A DNA stretch of 64,000 nt, from contig NC_089444.1 in assembly GCF_026210795.1 (NCBI RefSeq), positions 1,974,501 to 2,038,500 on the forward strand. The letters run 5' to 3'. The notes under the pieces were generated by a model. That model had not been told where the DNA came from, made no database searches, and was given only the letters and a program-made list of their open reading frames with translations. Source of the stretch: Rhizophagus irregularis (lineage: Eukaryota; Glomeromycota; Glomeromycetes; Glomerales; Glomeraceae). Position 1 is the stretch's first letter. Every line of letters starts with the position of its first letter. The translations under genes and the position numbers were made by a program. Below, one piece after another: positions 13,748 through 26,113 of the stretch.

Positions 13748-16093
13748 CAGTTAAAGTTCTTTATAATGAATCTCGATTTCTGGAGATTATAATTTGTTAT
13801 GATAAAAATTTTGGTAATAATTGTTACTAAATTTTAAACATTTATTCGCTATGATAAGCAATACTGAAAATCATATTCAAATTTGCTATATTAAATATAT
13901 TCAGAAAGTTAATTAGTAATCAATTTTTTAAATGGTAAATTTGGCATGAACTTTATTACTTCATTATAATAAACTATTATACTATTTTTTATTTATACTA
14001 AAACACATATCCAAAGTAACTTGCTGTTTAGAATGGAATTCTTTCTGCTCTATTACTTTACACAATTTTTTTATGGTTTGAATATGATTATTTGAAAATT
14101 CCATTTTATCAGATTTTTGTTCTATATATGTGATTATTTGATTGAGTACTACTAGCGCCTTATAGTTACTGATAATTGGAATTTCTGGCCCCTTAACATT
14201 TGATTTTTCTGGCTCTTTTATTATTTCTATAATTTCTTTATCAGTCATCATCTGGTGATTTGTTTCATCCTTTTTATACTCTAAATATTCTTCAGCAGAA
14301 ATTGGACTTCTATATATTTTAGAAGCCAGATGACCAATAAGATCTTGTAATTGGTCAACTTTTTCAAATTCATCAAAGTCAAAATTAATGTCATCATCAG
14401 TACTTAGTGAAAGGATGCCAGTTTTTCTCCAACCATTTGTAATAGTTACTGGTTAAACTAATTCCCATGTTTTTGCTACATATTTAATTGCTTTTTTTAT
14501 TATAATTTTAGGTATGGATTGTCCAGTTTTTTGACTATTATTAAATAATGCTTTAATACGATTTTGCAAAAATAGTTTTTGATATTATGCCTACATTTAT
14601 TATTTTATTAATAAATTAGTTTTTTTTTTGTTAATTATAAAACATTTTTGTACTTACTTTAAAACTATGAATGATTCTAGCATCATATAGCTGGAGGCAT
14701 GAAGTTGTATTAAGAGGTAATTTATAAAGACTATGAAGACGAATATTAGAAAATTCAACATCATTAATTAATTTATAAATGGATATGCCATTATAAAGTA
14801 AGATTATATGTCTATTTTCAAGTCTTAGGCATAAATCAAAGAGTTTTAACCAATCGTTCTAAATATTAACTTACATATAAGCTGTTTTATTCTAATAATA
14901 ATGTATTGGTAATAATGACTTTGAACCATTTTTTAAGATACGTAGATTTTGGCTTTTTCCAATAAAAACTGTTTTTACTTTTTCAGTTCCTGATGCATTA
15001 CAACATAATGCAATAGTAACTCATTCGTTAGATTGTTTTTTACCTACAACTATTGTAAAATAAGTATTATTTTAGTTTATATATGATTTTTTATATTAAT
15101 TTTATACTAATTAATACTGGACCAGTTGATAAAGTTCAATTTAACTCCATTTTCCAATAAAGTCCAGTTTCATCAATATTGAAAATATCATCAGATGAAT
15201 ATTCTTTAAGAATATTTTGAAAATCTTTACACATCTCATTCAAATTTTTTTCTGAAGGAACGCTTGCTGCTTCTTCATATTTTATATAAGATTCAAGATT
15301 GTGGTATTTTTTAAAACCTGTTATTCATCTATTAGATCCTTTAAAGTCTTGTATATCAAGTAATATTGTAAAATCACATGCTTTTTGTGCCATAATTCAC
15401 CACTAATAGTAATATTATTATCAATAGTTTTTTCAACCCAAAAGCCCAAAGCTTCATTAACTTGTGGAAAATTTGGTTTGACCTTATTTTTTAAATAAAG
15501 CTTCATAAAAATCCAATTTTAAAGCCAACTATTTTTCACTTTCTTTTAAAATATCAGATATTATTCCTTGTGAAATATCATATTTTTTAGCAAGTTTTTT
15601 ATTTTTAAATGTTGGTTTTTACAACTTTTTTAGACAAACTTCTTGTTTTTGAGTACCTGTAAAAGAGGCTCTGGTTCATTTTATATAAGAAGCTTTCTCT
15701 TTACCTTTAGAAGTTTTTTGTCTTTTTTTTTAAAGCATCTGAAATAAAATAATTAATTATTAAAAAAAATTTCACACAATTGTTTAATTTATAATGTGAA
15801 ATTTTCTATTAATGGAAATTTCATTATATCTCTTACATTTTAACATGAAATTCATTAAAAAAAAATTCGTTACAGTCATTATAAAAATTTGTTATAAAAT
15901 AAATTCGTTAATTAAAGATTTATTTTATTAATAATTATACAGATCTTTATTTTCACTATATGCAATGGTAGGATTTACTATAAAAATTCATTATTTTTAA
16001 TTATTTTATTTAATAAAAAATTGGTACTACTTATATAATTCGCAATAGTGTAAAATTCAGAATACAGAAATTTGTTATAGAGAACTTTGACTG
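13748..16093 (-). mobile_element. pogo/Tigger-like DNA transposon
   Basis: TA on both sides. The ends are inverted: left CAGTTAAAGTTCTTTATAAT, right (inverted) CAGTCAAAGTTCTCTATAAC. It carries a minus-strand transposase relic of the CENP-B/pogo type. A 154-bp deletion derivative with the same ends sits at 52841-52994. Confidence 0.8.
13982..15740 (-). pseudogene. pogo/Tigger (CENP-B-like) transposase, broken
   Basis: Read from about 15740 downward. A psq-type HTH region (TFKNKKLAKKYDISQGIIS) comes first. A Tc5-type HTH follows (FPQVNEALGFWVEKTIDNN, 15506-15321), then a catalytic core with IFNIDETGLYWKM near 15150-15190 and fragments such as CCNASGTEKV and RLENRHIILLYN. The C-terminal frame 14251-13982 is open. 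Several stops and indels separate the pieces, including TGA where Trp is expected just after SNR near 15330. The DETGL motif and HTH order are diagnostic of pogo-like DDE enzymes. Confidence 0.7.
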
Positions 16094-16235
16094 TATATAG
16101 AAATATTCAAAAAATAAAAAACTATATTATTAAATATTACTTTTTAAATTACAAAATTATAAATAGTAGGAAGGCAACTATTTTATTAAATTTACATTTA
16201 TATCTATTAAAATAAATTCAAGATGGCAATAAGGG

Positions 16236-16344
16236 CACTGTCAGATATTACTTAATATCACTTTAATATAAGAGTTTACTCCCCTTCCTAGATAAGATAT
16301 GTTATATATATAATTCCTTATATAGTATTATATGTAATCTAAGA
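16236..16344. mobile_element. truncated family A MITE
   Basis: Begins GGGCACTGTCAGATATTACT and follows the inverted order of the 5098-5264 copy until about 16344, where similarity stops. Confidence 0.65.
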
Positions 16345-16535
16345 GAAAAATAAACAATTAAAAATTTTACAAAACTTTTAATTCAATCAAAGTTTTCTTT
16401 TTATTTAATTTAAATTTAAAGTACTTTTAATAAATAGAAACTAACATATTTTATAAACTATCTAATTCTTAACATAAATTTGTTTAATTTAAATAAATTT
16501 ATTTATTTTTAAAAAAATTAATAGTGATTAAACTA

Positions 16536-16756
16536 GGGATTGAAATCAATTAATCGAAAATCGACAAAACATAGTAAAATCAATTCTTGAGAATTGATTC
16601 TCAGCAATTTTTTACATGTAAGTTAATCTGACTTCAAAGTAATTTTTCATGCTGGCCAAGTGCTGATTATTTTTGCTGAAATTAGAAACTGATTCAAAGT
16701 CAGGTTGGTCGTCTATAAGAAAAATCTTGAAAAGATTTGATTTTGATTCCAATCCC
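16536..16756. mobile_element. 221-bp MITE with GGGATTGRAATCAA ends
   Basis: Left end GGGATTGAAATCAATTAATC. Right end, inverted, GGGATTGGAATCAAAATCAA. TA lies on both sides. Non-coding. Confidence 0.7.
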
Positions 16757-17276
16757 TAGACTAAACAGCCATTATTAATTGGTTAATAGTTACATGAATG
16801 TATTTAAAAAGAGTATTCCAATATACTCAGAATTCAGAATTGCTTGTACATATAGAACATAAAAGGAATGCATTTAGCTATAAGTTCTAAACTTGGGACT
16901 AAGCTATTGAGTGCATATAAAAAGAGTGTGTACTTATAAAGAATGCACTTATGGAGATATTACTATATTATTAATTTATTTGTATATTATATTTAATATT
17001 TAATAAAATATTTTTTTTAGTAATAAATTATTATTTAGTTAATAAATATATTTTATAAATTATATGTATTATAATAAAAATTTAATTAGATTGAAAGATT
17101 GATTTGCTTATTTTATATAATTTTTAAGGTTAGTTATCAACAATGCTTAGCAATCATAATAAAAATCTTTGCTTAGAGCTACTAATAGAAAATATTTTTA
17201 GACTTACCTATATAAGTATTTTTTGGGATTCTATTAGGTGATTATATTGATATATTATATATGAATAAGGTTACTG

Positions 17277-17480
17277 GAGAAATTAGAAGGTTTTGGCAAG
17301 TTGGCAAAATACCGAAATGGTGAAACTTTACCAAAACTATATGAAAGTCTTAATAAAAACTCTGAAGAAAAGTGAAACTTATTATAAATGCTGAAACTGC
17401 CAAAATCTTGCCAAAACTATAAACTATAGTAAAATTTTAGAGAAACTAATTGTAGAATTTTGAAGAGGTTTAGGCAGGCA
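17277..17480. mobile_element. MITE family C copy
   Basis: Contains AAGGTTACTGGAGAAAT, GGCAAGTTGGCAAAATAC and ATATGAAAGTCTTAATAAAA. It matches, inverted, the copy at 52389-52532, which ends AACCTT. Probably another diverged copy at 63681-63815. Confidence 0.6.
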
Positions 17481-17663
17481 ATTTTATATATGAAATATTT
17501 AATTCAAAATTTTAATAATTTAATAAATTTTTTTTTTTGAAGTTTAAAGAGTTGGCATATATTTAATTAATAAAAAAAATGAAGATTCACTATCTAAATT
17601 ATTATGTTTTGAAAATAGAATCAATTTAGCTAAATTCTAACTTAAATTATAATTTTATAAGTA

Positions 17664-18924
17664 CAGTCAACTCTCTTTATAGTCACACATTTGGGACAGT
17701 CCATATTTGGTGATTATAAAGAGATGTGACTATATAAAAAATTTCTTATATTTTGTATATCATAATTCCGGCCAAAAATTAACATAATTTTAGCCAGAAT
17801 TATACTTAAAACTTTATTGTATCGTAACTTCGCCAATATTAATCGTAGAGAGATGATCTTACCGCCATTCGATTCGTCTTGATGAGACGGTTCTAATGGT
17901 ATAAAATACGTCGAAATCCAATCACTAGATTAATTTCCGAAATTAAAAAAATATTAATGGTTTTTGTGTAATAACTCTGTCAATATTGATCCTAGAAAGA
18001 CGATCTTACTACCATTCGATTCGTCTTGATGAGACGAATCTAATGGTATAAGATACATCGAAATCCAATCACTAGATCAATTTCCGAAATTAAAAAATAT
18101 TAAATGGTTTTTAAGTAATAACTCCGTCAATATTGATCACAGAGAGATGAACTTACCACCATTCGATTCGTCTCGATGAGGCGATTCCAACGAGCTATAA
18201 ATCGTCTTTTTACAATCACTAGGTACCGAGAAATCTAGCAAAATGTTAAATGGCGCAGTAAACGTAAATCAAGAAATATTATAATGCCGATGTTTAACAT
18301 TTTGTTGAATAACTCGTCATCCAGTGATCAGAAAAGGATAAAACTAGTTCAACCTCTTAGGATCTCTTTCTGGTAACGGACTGGATTTTTGGATGTTGGA
18401 TAGTTGACTCACACTGGCCTTCGGGTAAAGTTGGGGTATGCGATTCTGTAATAGTTCAGTTTTTCTTTGCTTTAATTTTATTTTAGTCTAGATTTCTTTA
18501 CTTGTATGAGTCGTGAAGCTACTCTTTTTATTTTTTATTAGTTTATTTTCTTATTTTTGTAATATTGTTCTATTATTTTTCGAAGTTCAAAATATAAATA
18601 AAAGATAAAGTCATAAGACTGTTTGCACAGAAAAGGATAAAACTACCACCATTCGATTCGTCTCAGTGAGACGATTCTAACAAGCTATGATACATCTTTG
18701 TACGATTATTAGATGCCAAGTTATTTAATATATTCTTTATATAACTGTGATTATAAACGGTTCTTTTTAATATAAGATTTTTGAGGATAGGTGTGATAGT
18801 GACTATAGATAGATTGTGACTATATAGGATAGATTTTAATAATAAAGTGTTTTGAACATTCAACTGGTGTGACTATATAGTAGAATGTGACTATAACGGG
18901 AGTGACTATAGAGGGAGTTGACTG
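17664..18924. mobile_element. non-autonomous pogo-like element D carrying a LINE fragment
   Basis: TA flanks. Ends are CAGTCAACTCTCTTTATAGT and, inverted, CAGTCAACTCCCTCTATAGT. The interior has three to four diverged direct repeats of about 150 bp (17825-18230), each with the palindromic core TTCGTCTYGATGAGACG. A 5'-truncated LINE is inserted at 18347-18627. The same element, inverted and much larger, is at 41368-52054. Confidence 0.85.
18347..18627 (+). mobile_element. 5'-truncated LINE copy (3' end only)
   Basis: Matches in inverted orientation the 3' untranslated end of the LINE at 43517-51361, from GTTCAACCTCTTAGGATCTC to GACTGTTTGCA. Bounded by an 18-bp direct repeat, CAGAAAAGGATAAAACTA, at 18329-18346 and 18628-18645. 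That is a target-primed-integration duplication. Confidence 0.85.
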
Positions 18925-19498
18925 TATAATAAGTTAAAAAAAAGAAATATTAGTTCTTTAGCAACAAAAACTTTGAAAGAAAAAGAACTAACTAATAAGT
19001 AAAGAAAATTTCTGATTTCTATCTATAAAAAATTACAAAATAAAAATAAAACAAATAAAAGAAATTAGATTCTTTATATGACAACTAAACTTGTTCAATT
19101 ACAGCATAGCGGACATGCTTATATCACCATGCCGATCATTTTGCTGATCATATATATTTTTCAAACTTCAATAAACAATATCTCGAAATTCAGTCATCCA
19201 ATTTTGATAAAGTTGTGCTCATTGGATTCGCCTCATCGAGACGAGTCAAATGGTGGTATTTTCATTAATTTTGGATCACTAGATGCCAAGATATTCACGA
19301 TTTTGTATTTCTATTATGAATTATCACATTATATAAAATCGGCCGATCTGGCTTGGCTACACCGATATACATTCGGCCGGGCTATAAAAATTGATAAATT
19401 TAAGTTTTTTAACGATATAGAATAAAATAATAAACCTTTTTCATTACTAAAATTGATATTTATTAATTTTATATATAAATTTTTAGTATTTAATTAGG

Positions 19499-19846
19499 AA
19501 ATTTACTATTTTTAGACTTTAAAACTTTGTACAAAGCCACAGACTTTTAAGCCAACTCTGAAATTTTCATCATATATTTGTTAACCATTTAGAAATATAT
19601 GGTGAAAAAATGGCATCCTAATTCGCTTGAAACCAAAAGTTACCTATATACTATATTTAGTCAATTTTAATAAATTTGCAATTTTTAGACTTCAAAGTTT
19701 TGTACAAAGCCACAGACTTTTAAGCCAACTTTGAAATTTTCATTATATATTTATTAACCATTTAGAAATATATGGTAAAAAAATGGCATCCTAATTCGCT
19801 TGAAACCGAAAACTTACTTATATGTTATATTTAGTCAATTTTAAGT
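19499..19846. repeat. tandem duplication of ~174-bp unit
   Basis: Two adjacent copies share AAGCCACAGACTTTTAAGCC and AAAATGGCATCCTAATTCGC with few differences. Lies in the non-coding 5' part of the 19103-23649 element. Confidence 0.9.
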
Positions 19847-20082
19847 AATATATGATTATTTGATTTTAAAACTTTATATATTTTCTAAAATTTATTTTTG
19901 TTTACTATTTTAAAAATATAAGATAAAATTAATTATTTTAAAAGTTTTCTATGTGTTATATTTAATCAGTTTTTTTATAAATAGACAAAAAAATTGCTTT
20001 AGCAAAATTAGAAAATCCAATCCAATTTAAAATAAAAAAACAATATTTTTTTAAATACTTTCATAATTTTTAATTATAAAAA

Positions 20083-20997
20083 ATGGATAACACTTCTACT
20101 TTTTCAAATATTTGCAATTTTGATTCCATTGAATGTAATGGAAGAATAAAGCCAATCACTTATAACACTAAAATACCAAAATCTATGAATTAATTATTTC
20201 AGTTGGAATGTATTTATGCCAAATACATTACAATCAATTTATTTTAAATGAAACTAGAAATATTAATTATAATAAGAGTTGTGAGCATCCAAAACATGAT
20301 GAATATAAAAATCAATCAAAAAATACAAAAAAAAAATCAAGCAAACTTAATCTTAAAAAGGTTCCAAAAAGATTAATTGAAGTTTTAGAATTAAATGAAT
20401 CTTCAGAAATTTGTAGTATGTGTAGAAATAAAACTGATAAAGATTCTGAATATTTACAAAATGAAAAATACAAAGCACCTATTCCAATTAAAAAAAACAA
20501 TTTAAATGATAATGATAATTTACAAGATAAATCAATAGAAACTATACAAGATGAACTAATAGAGGCTATACAAGATGAATCAATAGAAGTTATACAAAAT
20601 GAATCAATAGAAGTTATACAAAATGAATCAATAGAAACTAAACAAATAAAAACTTGTCAACATCCAAAACATGATGAATACTTAAATCAATCAAAAAATA
20701 CAAGCAAACAATTTAGTCTTCAAAAAGTTCCAACAAGATTAATTAAAGTATTAGAATTAGATGAACTTGCAATGATTTGCAGTATGTGTAAAAAAAAACT
20801 GATAAAGATTCTCAATATTTACAAACTGAAGAATATAAAGCACCAATTTCTAGAAAAAATAATAATGACAATATATCAAAAATAGGAAATCATACTTATT
20901 TATTTAGAAAAGATATCTTATATACTGGAGATGAATTACAACAATTTGAATCAGATTATCAAGAAATTATGACACAATTAAAAATTTCAAGTTAAAT
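20083..20997 (+). pseudogene. zinc-module protein of the 9-bp-TSD element
   Basis: Main frame 20208-20885, continuing after a one-base shift near 20800 to NHTYLFRKDILYTGDELQQF and a stop at about 20995. An upstream ATG exon may begin at 20083 (MDNTSTFSNICNFDSIECNG). A module is present twice: C-x-HPKHDEY-x-NQSKN, then KVP-x-RLI-x-VLEL, then ICSMC. The copies are at about 20278-20470 and 20656-20820. The Cys/His spacing suggests one zinc ion per copy. Between them lies a run of about five nine-residue repeats of the type IQDESIEVI. Position upstream of the DUF6589-like frame suggests the DNA-binding N-terminal part of the same transposition protein. This is inference. Confidence 0.6.
20519..20645 (+). 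repeat. 27-nt coding minisatellite
   Basis: About five units close to ATACAAGATGAATCAATAGA plus GAAGTT, in frame with the zinc-module protein. Confidence 0.85.
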
Positions 20998-21092
20998 TAA
21001 ATTAAATAGTAAAATAATAAAAATGTCTAATATTCTTTATAATAATCAACATGATTAAATCTTAAACCTATTTATGATCCAATAGCTTTTAA

Positions 21093-22616
21093 AACTATGT
21101 TAAAACAGCTGATAAAGATTTAATTGGATTTTTTGATGAATTATATGCTGGAACTAATCCTAATACTAAATCTGAAACAACAAATAATAACAACAAAAAA
21201 AAATTAGTTTCTTTATGTTATTTTTTAGCTAGCATTAATAATAAATATATTAATGGAATTAAAGTTGATATTGGATCATACTTGGAAACTTCTGGAGCTT
21301 CTTCTTCTTCTATTGATACATTGGCAAATATAGGAGTTTCAGTAACAAGAAAAACAGTAAATCGTAAAAAAAATTTTATTTCAAATGAACACCAACAAAC
21401 TGTAGATAATTATTGTTTACAAAATATAGAAAATATGTTTATTCTTAATATAGATGATTACCATAATATTCATAGGCGTAATCAACCAACATTCGTTACA
21501 AACTCACAATATTTATCATTTTGTAACAATATTATTGAATACAAATACTAAAATTCCAAAAATACCATTTTATTCATTAAATAATTTTTCAATACATAAT
21601 CCTAAAGGAATTGATTCTGGATTAATTATTAATAACATTAAAAATAATTTTATGAATCAATTAGGTAAAAGTTATTATATGCAAAAAGAATTATGGAAAA
21701 ATTTTTTAATTGAAGATTCTTATGAAAATAGAGTTGACTACTTAATATTCATAATTATGATGGTAGAATTCAAAATTACCATGAATTAAGATCAATGTCT
21801 AATAGCAAATTAGTAGACTTTATTTTGCATCCTTTACATAGTACTTAAGGATTATATTGAATGTTTAGATTATGTATTTAAAGCATTTGAAAGATTAGAA
21901 AATATTGAAGAAAATTATTTAAATAATTTTATCATTCCTGTAATTGCTGATTGGCGGGACAAGTAAATATAAGAAGAGCTATAACACTTAGAATTAAGAA
22001 AGGCATTAATTCTGGAGTTCCAGAGCAAGTGTTAAATTTAATTCCTATGATAGGTTCCACTTCATCTTTAAACAGCAGAGAAATACTATTTCAAACATAT
22101 CATTTCTTTTTGAGATGCTATATCATAACTTATTTGGAGATAAAAAAATATTATCTCAAAAACCAAAACAAACAGTAATCAATCTTATTTTACATTTAAC
22201 TTATCATGGATGGAAAAATATTCGTGATATTGTTACAAAAAGATTTGGAAATTTAAAAGATGCAGAATATCAAATGATGATAGATTTATTAGATAATTCT
22301 ATTCCACTTACTTTGGATATATATGCAATACTTTTTAGAAGTGGATTTTTTGAAGGATATTTAGAAAGTACTGTAAAAATTTGGATATTATTTCAAAGAT
22401 TGAGAAGACATAATTATAATAAAGCATCACTTATGTTTTTAAGTGATGTATTTTATTGGACTTCAAAAAATCATCCAATAATTAATATTTTAAAAAATAA
22501 TTTACCAATTTTTAATGATTATTTTGTTGAAAATTTTCATAGCTCTTTAAGGCATCAAACAGCAGAATCAAATTCAGAGTTACAAATTATACAAAAAGCA
22601 AAAATTATTGATGCCT
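21093..22616 (+). pseudogene. DUF6589-like candidate DDE transposase, frameshifted
   Basis: Recognisable order: DLIGFFDELYAG (about 21115), YLETSGASSSSIDTLANIGV and VTRKTVNR (21280-21370), ILNIDDYHNIH (about 21440), IADW then PGQVNIRRAI across a one-base gap near 21953, MIG with a shifted LH..LNSRE near 22050, HNLFGDKK, YHGWKNIRDIVTKRFGN, DNSIPLTLDIYAILFRSGFF, RLRRHNYNKASLMFLSDVF and VENFHSSLRHQT (about 22525). This matches my memory of fungal DUF6589 proteins. The acidic residues in IDDYH, ADW and VENFH could form a DDE triad, but that is inference. At least four frameshifts and two stops make this copy inactive. Confidence 0.65.
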
Positions 22617-22833
22617 GAAAGAAATAATAATCCTTTTAAAAATTCTTTTGTTAATTTGAGAAATCCAGGTGTCAAATTAAAGAATTAAAATCTTTAGAAA
22701 AAAAGGTTTCATTATTTTTATTCTCAATATTTGATAAGATTCATCAGAATATAGGAAATACAAAACAAATTAATAATGATAGATATCCAAAATTTTATCT
22801 TCCAAGTTTTGATATTGAAGTGGATGTAAAGGA

Positions 22834-23240
22834 ATGCCTTTAGGCTGTCTACTGAATACACAAAAAATACCGGCAGATGATAAATTTTGTGATGCAAATA
22901 ATTGTTTATTATCAAATAGTATAGATTTATCTAATGGAATTGTTTTACTTTGTGGACACAGTTTTCATAAAGAATGTTTAAGTACTTTATATGATGATAA
23001 ATGTAATTTTTGTTTTGATTATTTATCATCGGAATTGAGAAAAATATTAAGAGTTTGGATCAAAGATTGTCGACATCATTAAAAGAAAATGAAATCCCTT
23101 TATTTGAAAAGGAAAATAATAATGATGATGAAAATGATGAAGAAGAGAATATTGAAAACATATTAGAAAGAATAGAATGTGATGTAGAAAATCAATATGA
23201 TATAATGTATCAACAATGGTTAAATTATAATGATATATAA
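22834..23240 (+). pseudogene. RING-like zinc finger C-terminal frame of the same element
   Basis: The frame 22834-23082 contains CDANNC, then CGHSFHKEC, then CNFC. This is the C-x-C/H-x-H/C pattern of a RING-H2 or related finger. A +1 shift leads to an acidic tail (NNDDENDEEENIENILERIE) ending at 23238-23240. Together with the upstream frame it probably formed one polypeptide with the DUF6589-like core. Confidence 0.5.
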
Positions 23241-23658
23241 TTAGTATTAATATAATAATTTTTATTAAATTGCAAAAGTCACTTTATTGAAATTTTTTAA
23301 TAATAAAAATTAATATTTTATTTTGATTAATGAAAATTAATGAATTATAATTGTATAATTACTCCAACTAATAAGATAAATTATATAATAAAATAATTAG
23401 AAGATTCCGAATGCAAATATCTCAAGATATATAACTCCAAATTTTGTAAAATAAAGATGATCGGATTCATCAAGTCCTAAGTTTTCTAACAAGCTAAAAA
23501 TCATAAAATTCTGATCACTGGATGCTGAGATAACTGAGATTAACTTTAAAAAAAATCTAATATTAAATGTGATATGATAAAATAGTGATCAACAAATGAT
23601 CGGCAAATGATCGGCAAAATTGTGATAAAATAGGGATGTCCGCTATGCTTTCAATTAC

Positions 23659-24389
23659 TTGATTCATTTAAAGTTTGTCCATTAATTTCTTTAGAATTTC
23701 TCTCAGTCAGTTCTAATGTAGTTTTTACTTAGAAATCCTGAAACCCTTTTCTTTTTGTTTACATTATCTGGTGTTGCATTTTAAGTAAAAGATTTTCTTG
23801 TAGTATTTGTTTTTTTTTAGTTTGTATTTATTATCATGTTTATAGGAATCTGATTAATACCTGTGGTACTTAGATGATTTCTTGAGGTCCTTGGAATTAG
23901 CATCTATTCTTGTTTTGTTATTTGCTTCTTGTAAAATCTAGAGAAAATGTAAAATAATTTTATTTTCTAACTTTAATATTTACTAAATATAATATAAAAT
24001 AACTTTTCATTTGATTATAAATAAAATATATTGAGATTACAATCCATTTATAAATAAAAAGAATTAAAAAAATTTAATATATTTTATAATAAGAAATTAA
24101 TTTTTTTTATATATACAATATATAATTTTAGAAGATAAAGTTTCACTATAAGTATTGATTAATGATAATTGGATAGAGATCCTATTCACGTGATTTTGGC
24201 ATATAAATGGTTTTTTTTCACCATTTTATTAATGTTCGTTTAACTTCCATATATTTTTAACATACTAATCAAACCAGATAACTTTCACACCTTTAAATTA
24301 GCCAATTTTTTACTGACTTGATTGATTTGAATATAGAGTAAATTCAAAGAAATATCCCATCCAGTTTTGAATAGACCAAATCTACCATA
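23659..24389. other. spacer upstream of bZIP gene
   Basis: No gene seen. Contains TTCACGTGATTTTGGC at about 24185, roughly 200 bp before the bZIP start codon. CACGTG is a common bZIP/bHLH site; its use here is unproven. Confidence 0.4.
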
Positions 24390-26113
24390 ATGGCTATGTC
24401 TAGGAACTTTTCGGGTAACGACCCTAATTCCTATGGTAGTGATGATGCTTTCGATACATACATCGATATGGACTTCTTAAGAAACAATGCAATGGAAGAA
24501 GATGTAGATTATAGAAACATGTCGAATTCAGATCTATTCCGTTATTATTTAGAGGATGAATTAATTAAGGACACAGAAGTTTTGGACCAACCTCCCCCTC
24601 CCACCACTTACTCAGCTCCTATGCAAACTGTTACTAGCGACTTTTCCTTGGTGACTAGTCCAGTTCCTATTGCTGAGGATTTAAAACTTACATCGGTACC
24701 TGTAATTGAGGAAACAAATGAAACCGCTCAACAAGCAATCGCTACTACTGCGGTTGGGCCGTCTTTGGCTATCCTTAACGCACAGTTGGCCGAGTTGCTG
24801 GCAAAACTTCCTACAATTAAACAAGAAGCCACTTCAGATAAAATTACCAGTCCTACCTCACCAAAGTCTAATGCGACTCAGACACTAAAATCATCTAATT
24901 TACTCAATAACAATAATGCTCATAAAAGCGATGATAATAATCAGGTTGATATGAAGAAATTATCATCGAAAGAACGTCGCCAAATTCGTAATAAAATTTC
25001 TGCTAGAAACTTCCGTGTAAGAAGAAAAGGTTACTTTCAAACTTATATTGTTTTCAATATGAACATGATACTGTAAATTCAATAACTAAACAATTTTCTT
25101 TTTTATTAGAATATATTCAAAATTTAGAAACTACAAAAGAGCAACAACAAGAGGAAATAAATTTACTTAGACAAGCCTTGTTGCATTTGCAAGAAGAGAA
25201 TACAAAGTTGCAACAAGAAATTGAAGAATTGCGTAAACAAAAACAACAAAATACCAAACCCATTGTTGCATCACCACCTTCACCTCCACATATTTCCTCA
25301 TCTGCAACAACAAGTAAGGATAATAGTACTATTTCTTCATCGTCTAAATTTACAAATAACAATTCACGACCTAATGTTGATCAAATTAAAGGAGCTTTGC
25401 CTTCTGTACCACCTCACCAACCATCTTCACCCGCTTCTCGTTATCTAGTCATTCCTAATGTTAATAAAGATGCATCGCCTTCGTCTTCATCTGCAAACCA
25501 AAAGACATGGCAAGATTCACGTGTTAGAGTTCAAACAACTTTTATCCCTGAATTCAATCTTGATAAGCATTTATTCAAAGAAAAATCCACACTTTCATAT
25601 TTGGATTTTCAAAGTTATCCATATAGATATCCTTCTATGATCGATTTGATTGAATTTAGTCAGAGCGTGGATGGTCAAAGATTTTGGCTCGCTTATGTGT
25701 TAATCTCAACTGTAATGCAGCAGATGACGAATTTATTTATTGAGGCAGTTTGTGCCACGCCGAAGAATCGAATGATTTCTGCACTTTTTCCAAATGTTAA
25801 AACTCCTGCATTAGAACATGCGAATGAAACTCATCTTCAATCGTTTAATGAAGAAGAAAAGGAATCTGAGAAGAACCTTCAGTCTTCTTTGGAAGATGAA
25901 CAGCTTAACAGTGAAGTTAAAGTTCAGGAGGCTTCCATGTTGGACAACAATACCATGGTTGAATCTGTTAAAGAAGCTTCTGTCCTTGATTGGTTATATG
26001 ATGCTATGGTTAAGCATGTAGTTGAGCAAAGTCAAATGGAGGCTAAAATGGCGGAACTCAGTGACTGGGTTGGTGAAGAATGGGATGATAATGTTTTGCC
26101 ATTCTTATTTTAA
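24390..26113 (+). CDS. bZIP transcription factor
   Basis: Two exons, 24390-25029 and 25110-26113, with an 80-nt GT-AG intron that interrupts the basic region; phases match. The product is 547 residues. The basic region reads KERRQIRNKISARNFRVRR and continues after the intron with KEYIQNLE. This is the N-x7-R pattern with the RNF variant of one fungal bZIP group. The leucine zipper then runs LLRQALLHLQEENTKLQQEI and on through EELRKQ. The N-terminal half is acidic and Ser/Thr/Pro-rich (likely activation domain). The C-terminal third has PEFNLDKHLFKEKSTLSYLD and a hydrophobic segment near FWLAYVLISTVMQQMTN. Nuclear. The paralogue cannot be named. Confidence 0.93.

Larger units (their letters stand above)
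19103..23649 (+). mobile_element. 4.5-kb TIR element with 9-bp TSD and DUF6589-like protein
   Basis: Left end AGCATAGCGGACATGC. Right end, inverted, AGCATAGCGGACATCC. Imperfect inverted similarity continues about 55 bp through ATGCCGATCATTT. The direct repeat TTCAATTAC at 19094-19102 and 23650-23658 is a perfect 9-bp target duplication. The interior holds a zinc-module protein, a DUF6589-like protein and a RING-like C-terminal frame, all on the plus strand. A 9-bp TSD is characteristic of, though not exclusive to, Mutator-like elements. The family name DUF6589 is from memory. Confidence 0.85.
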
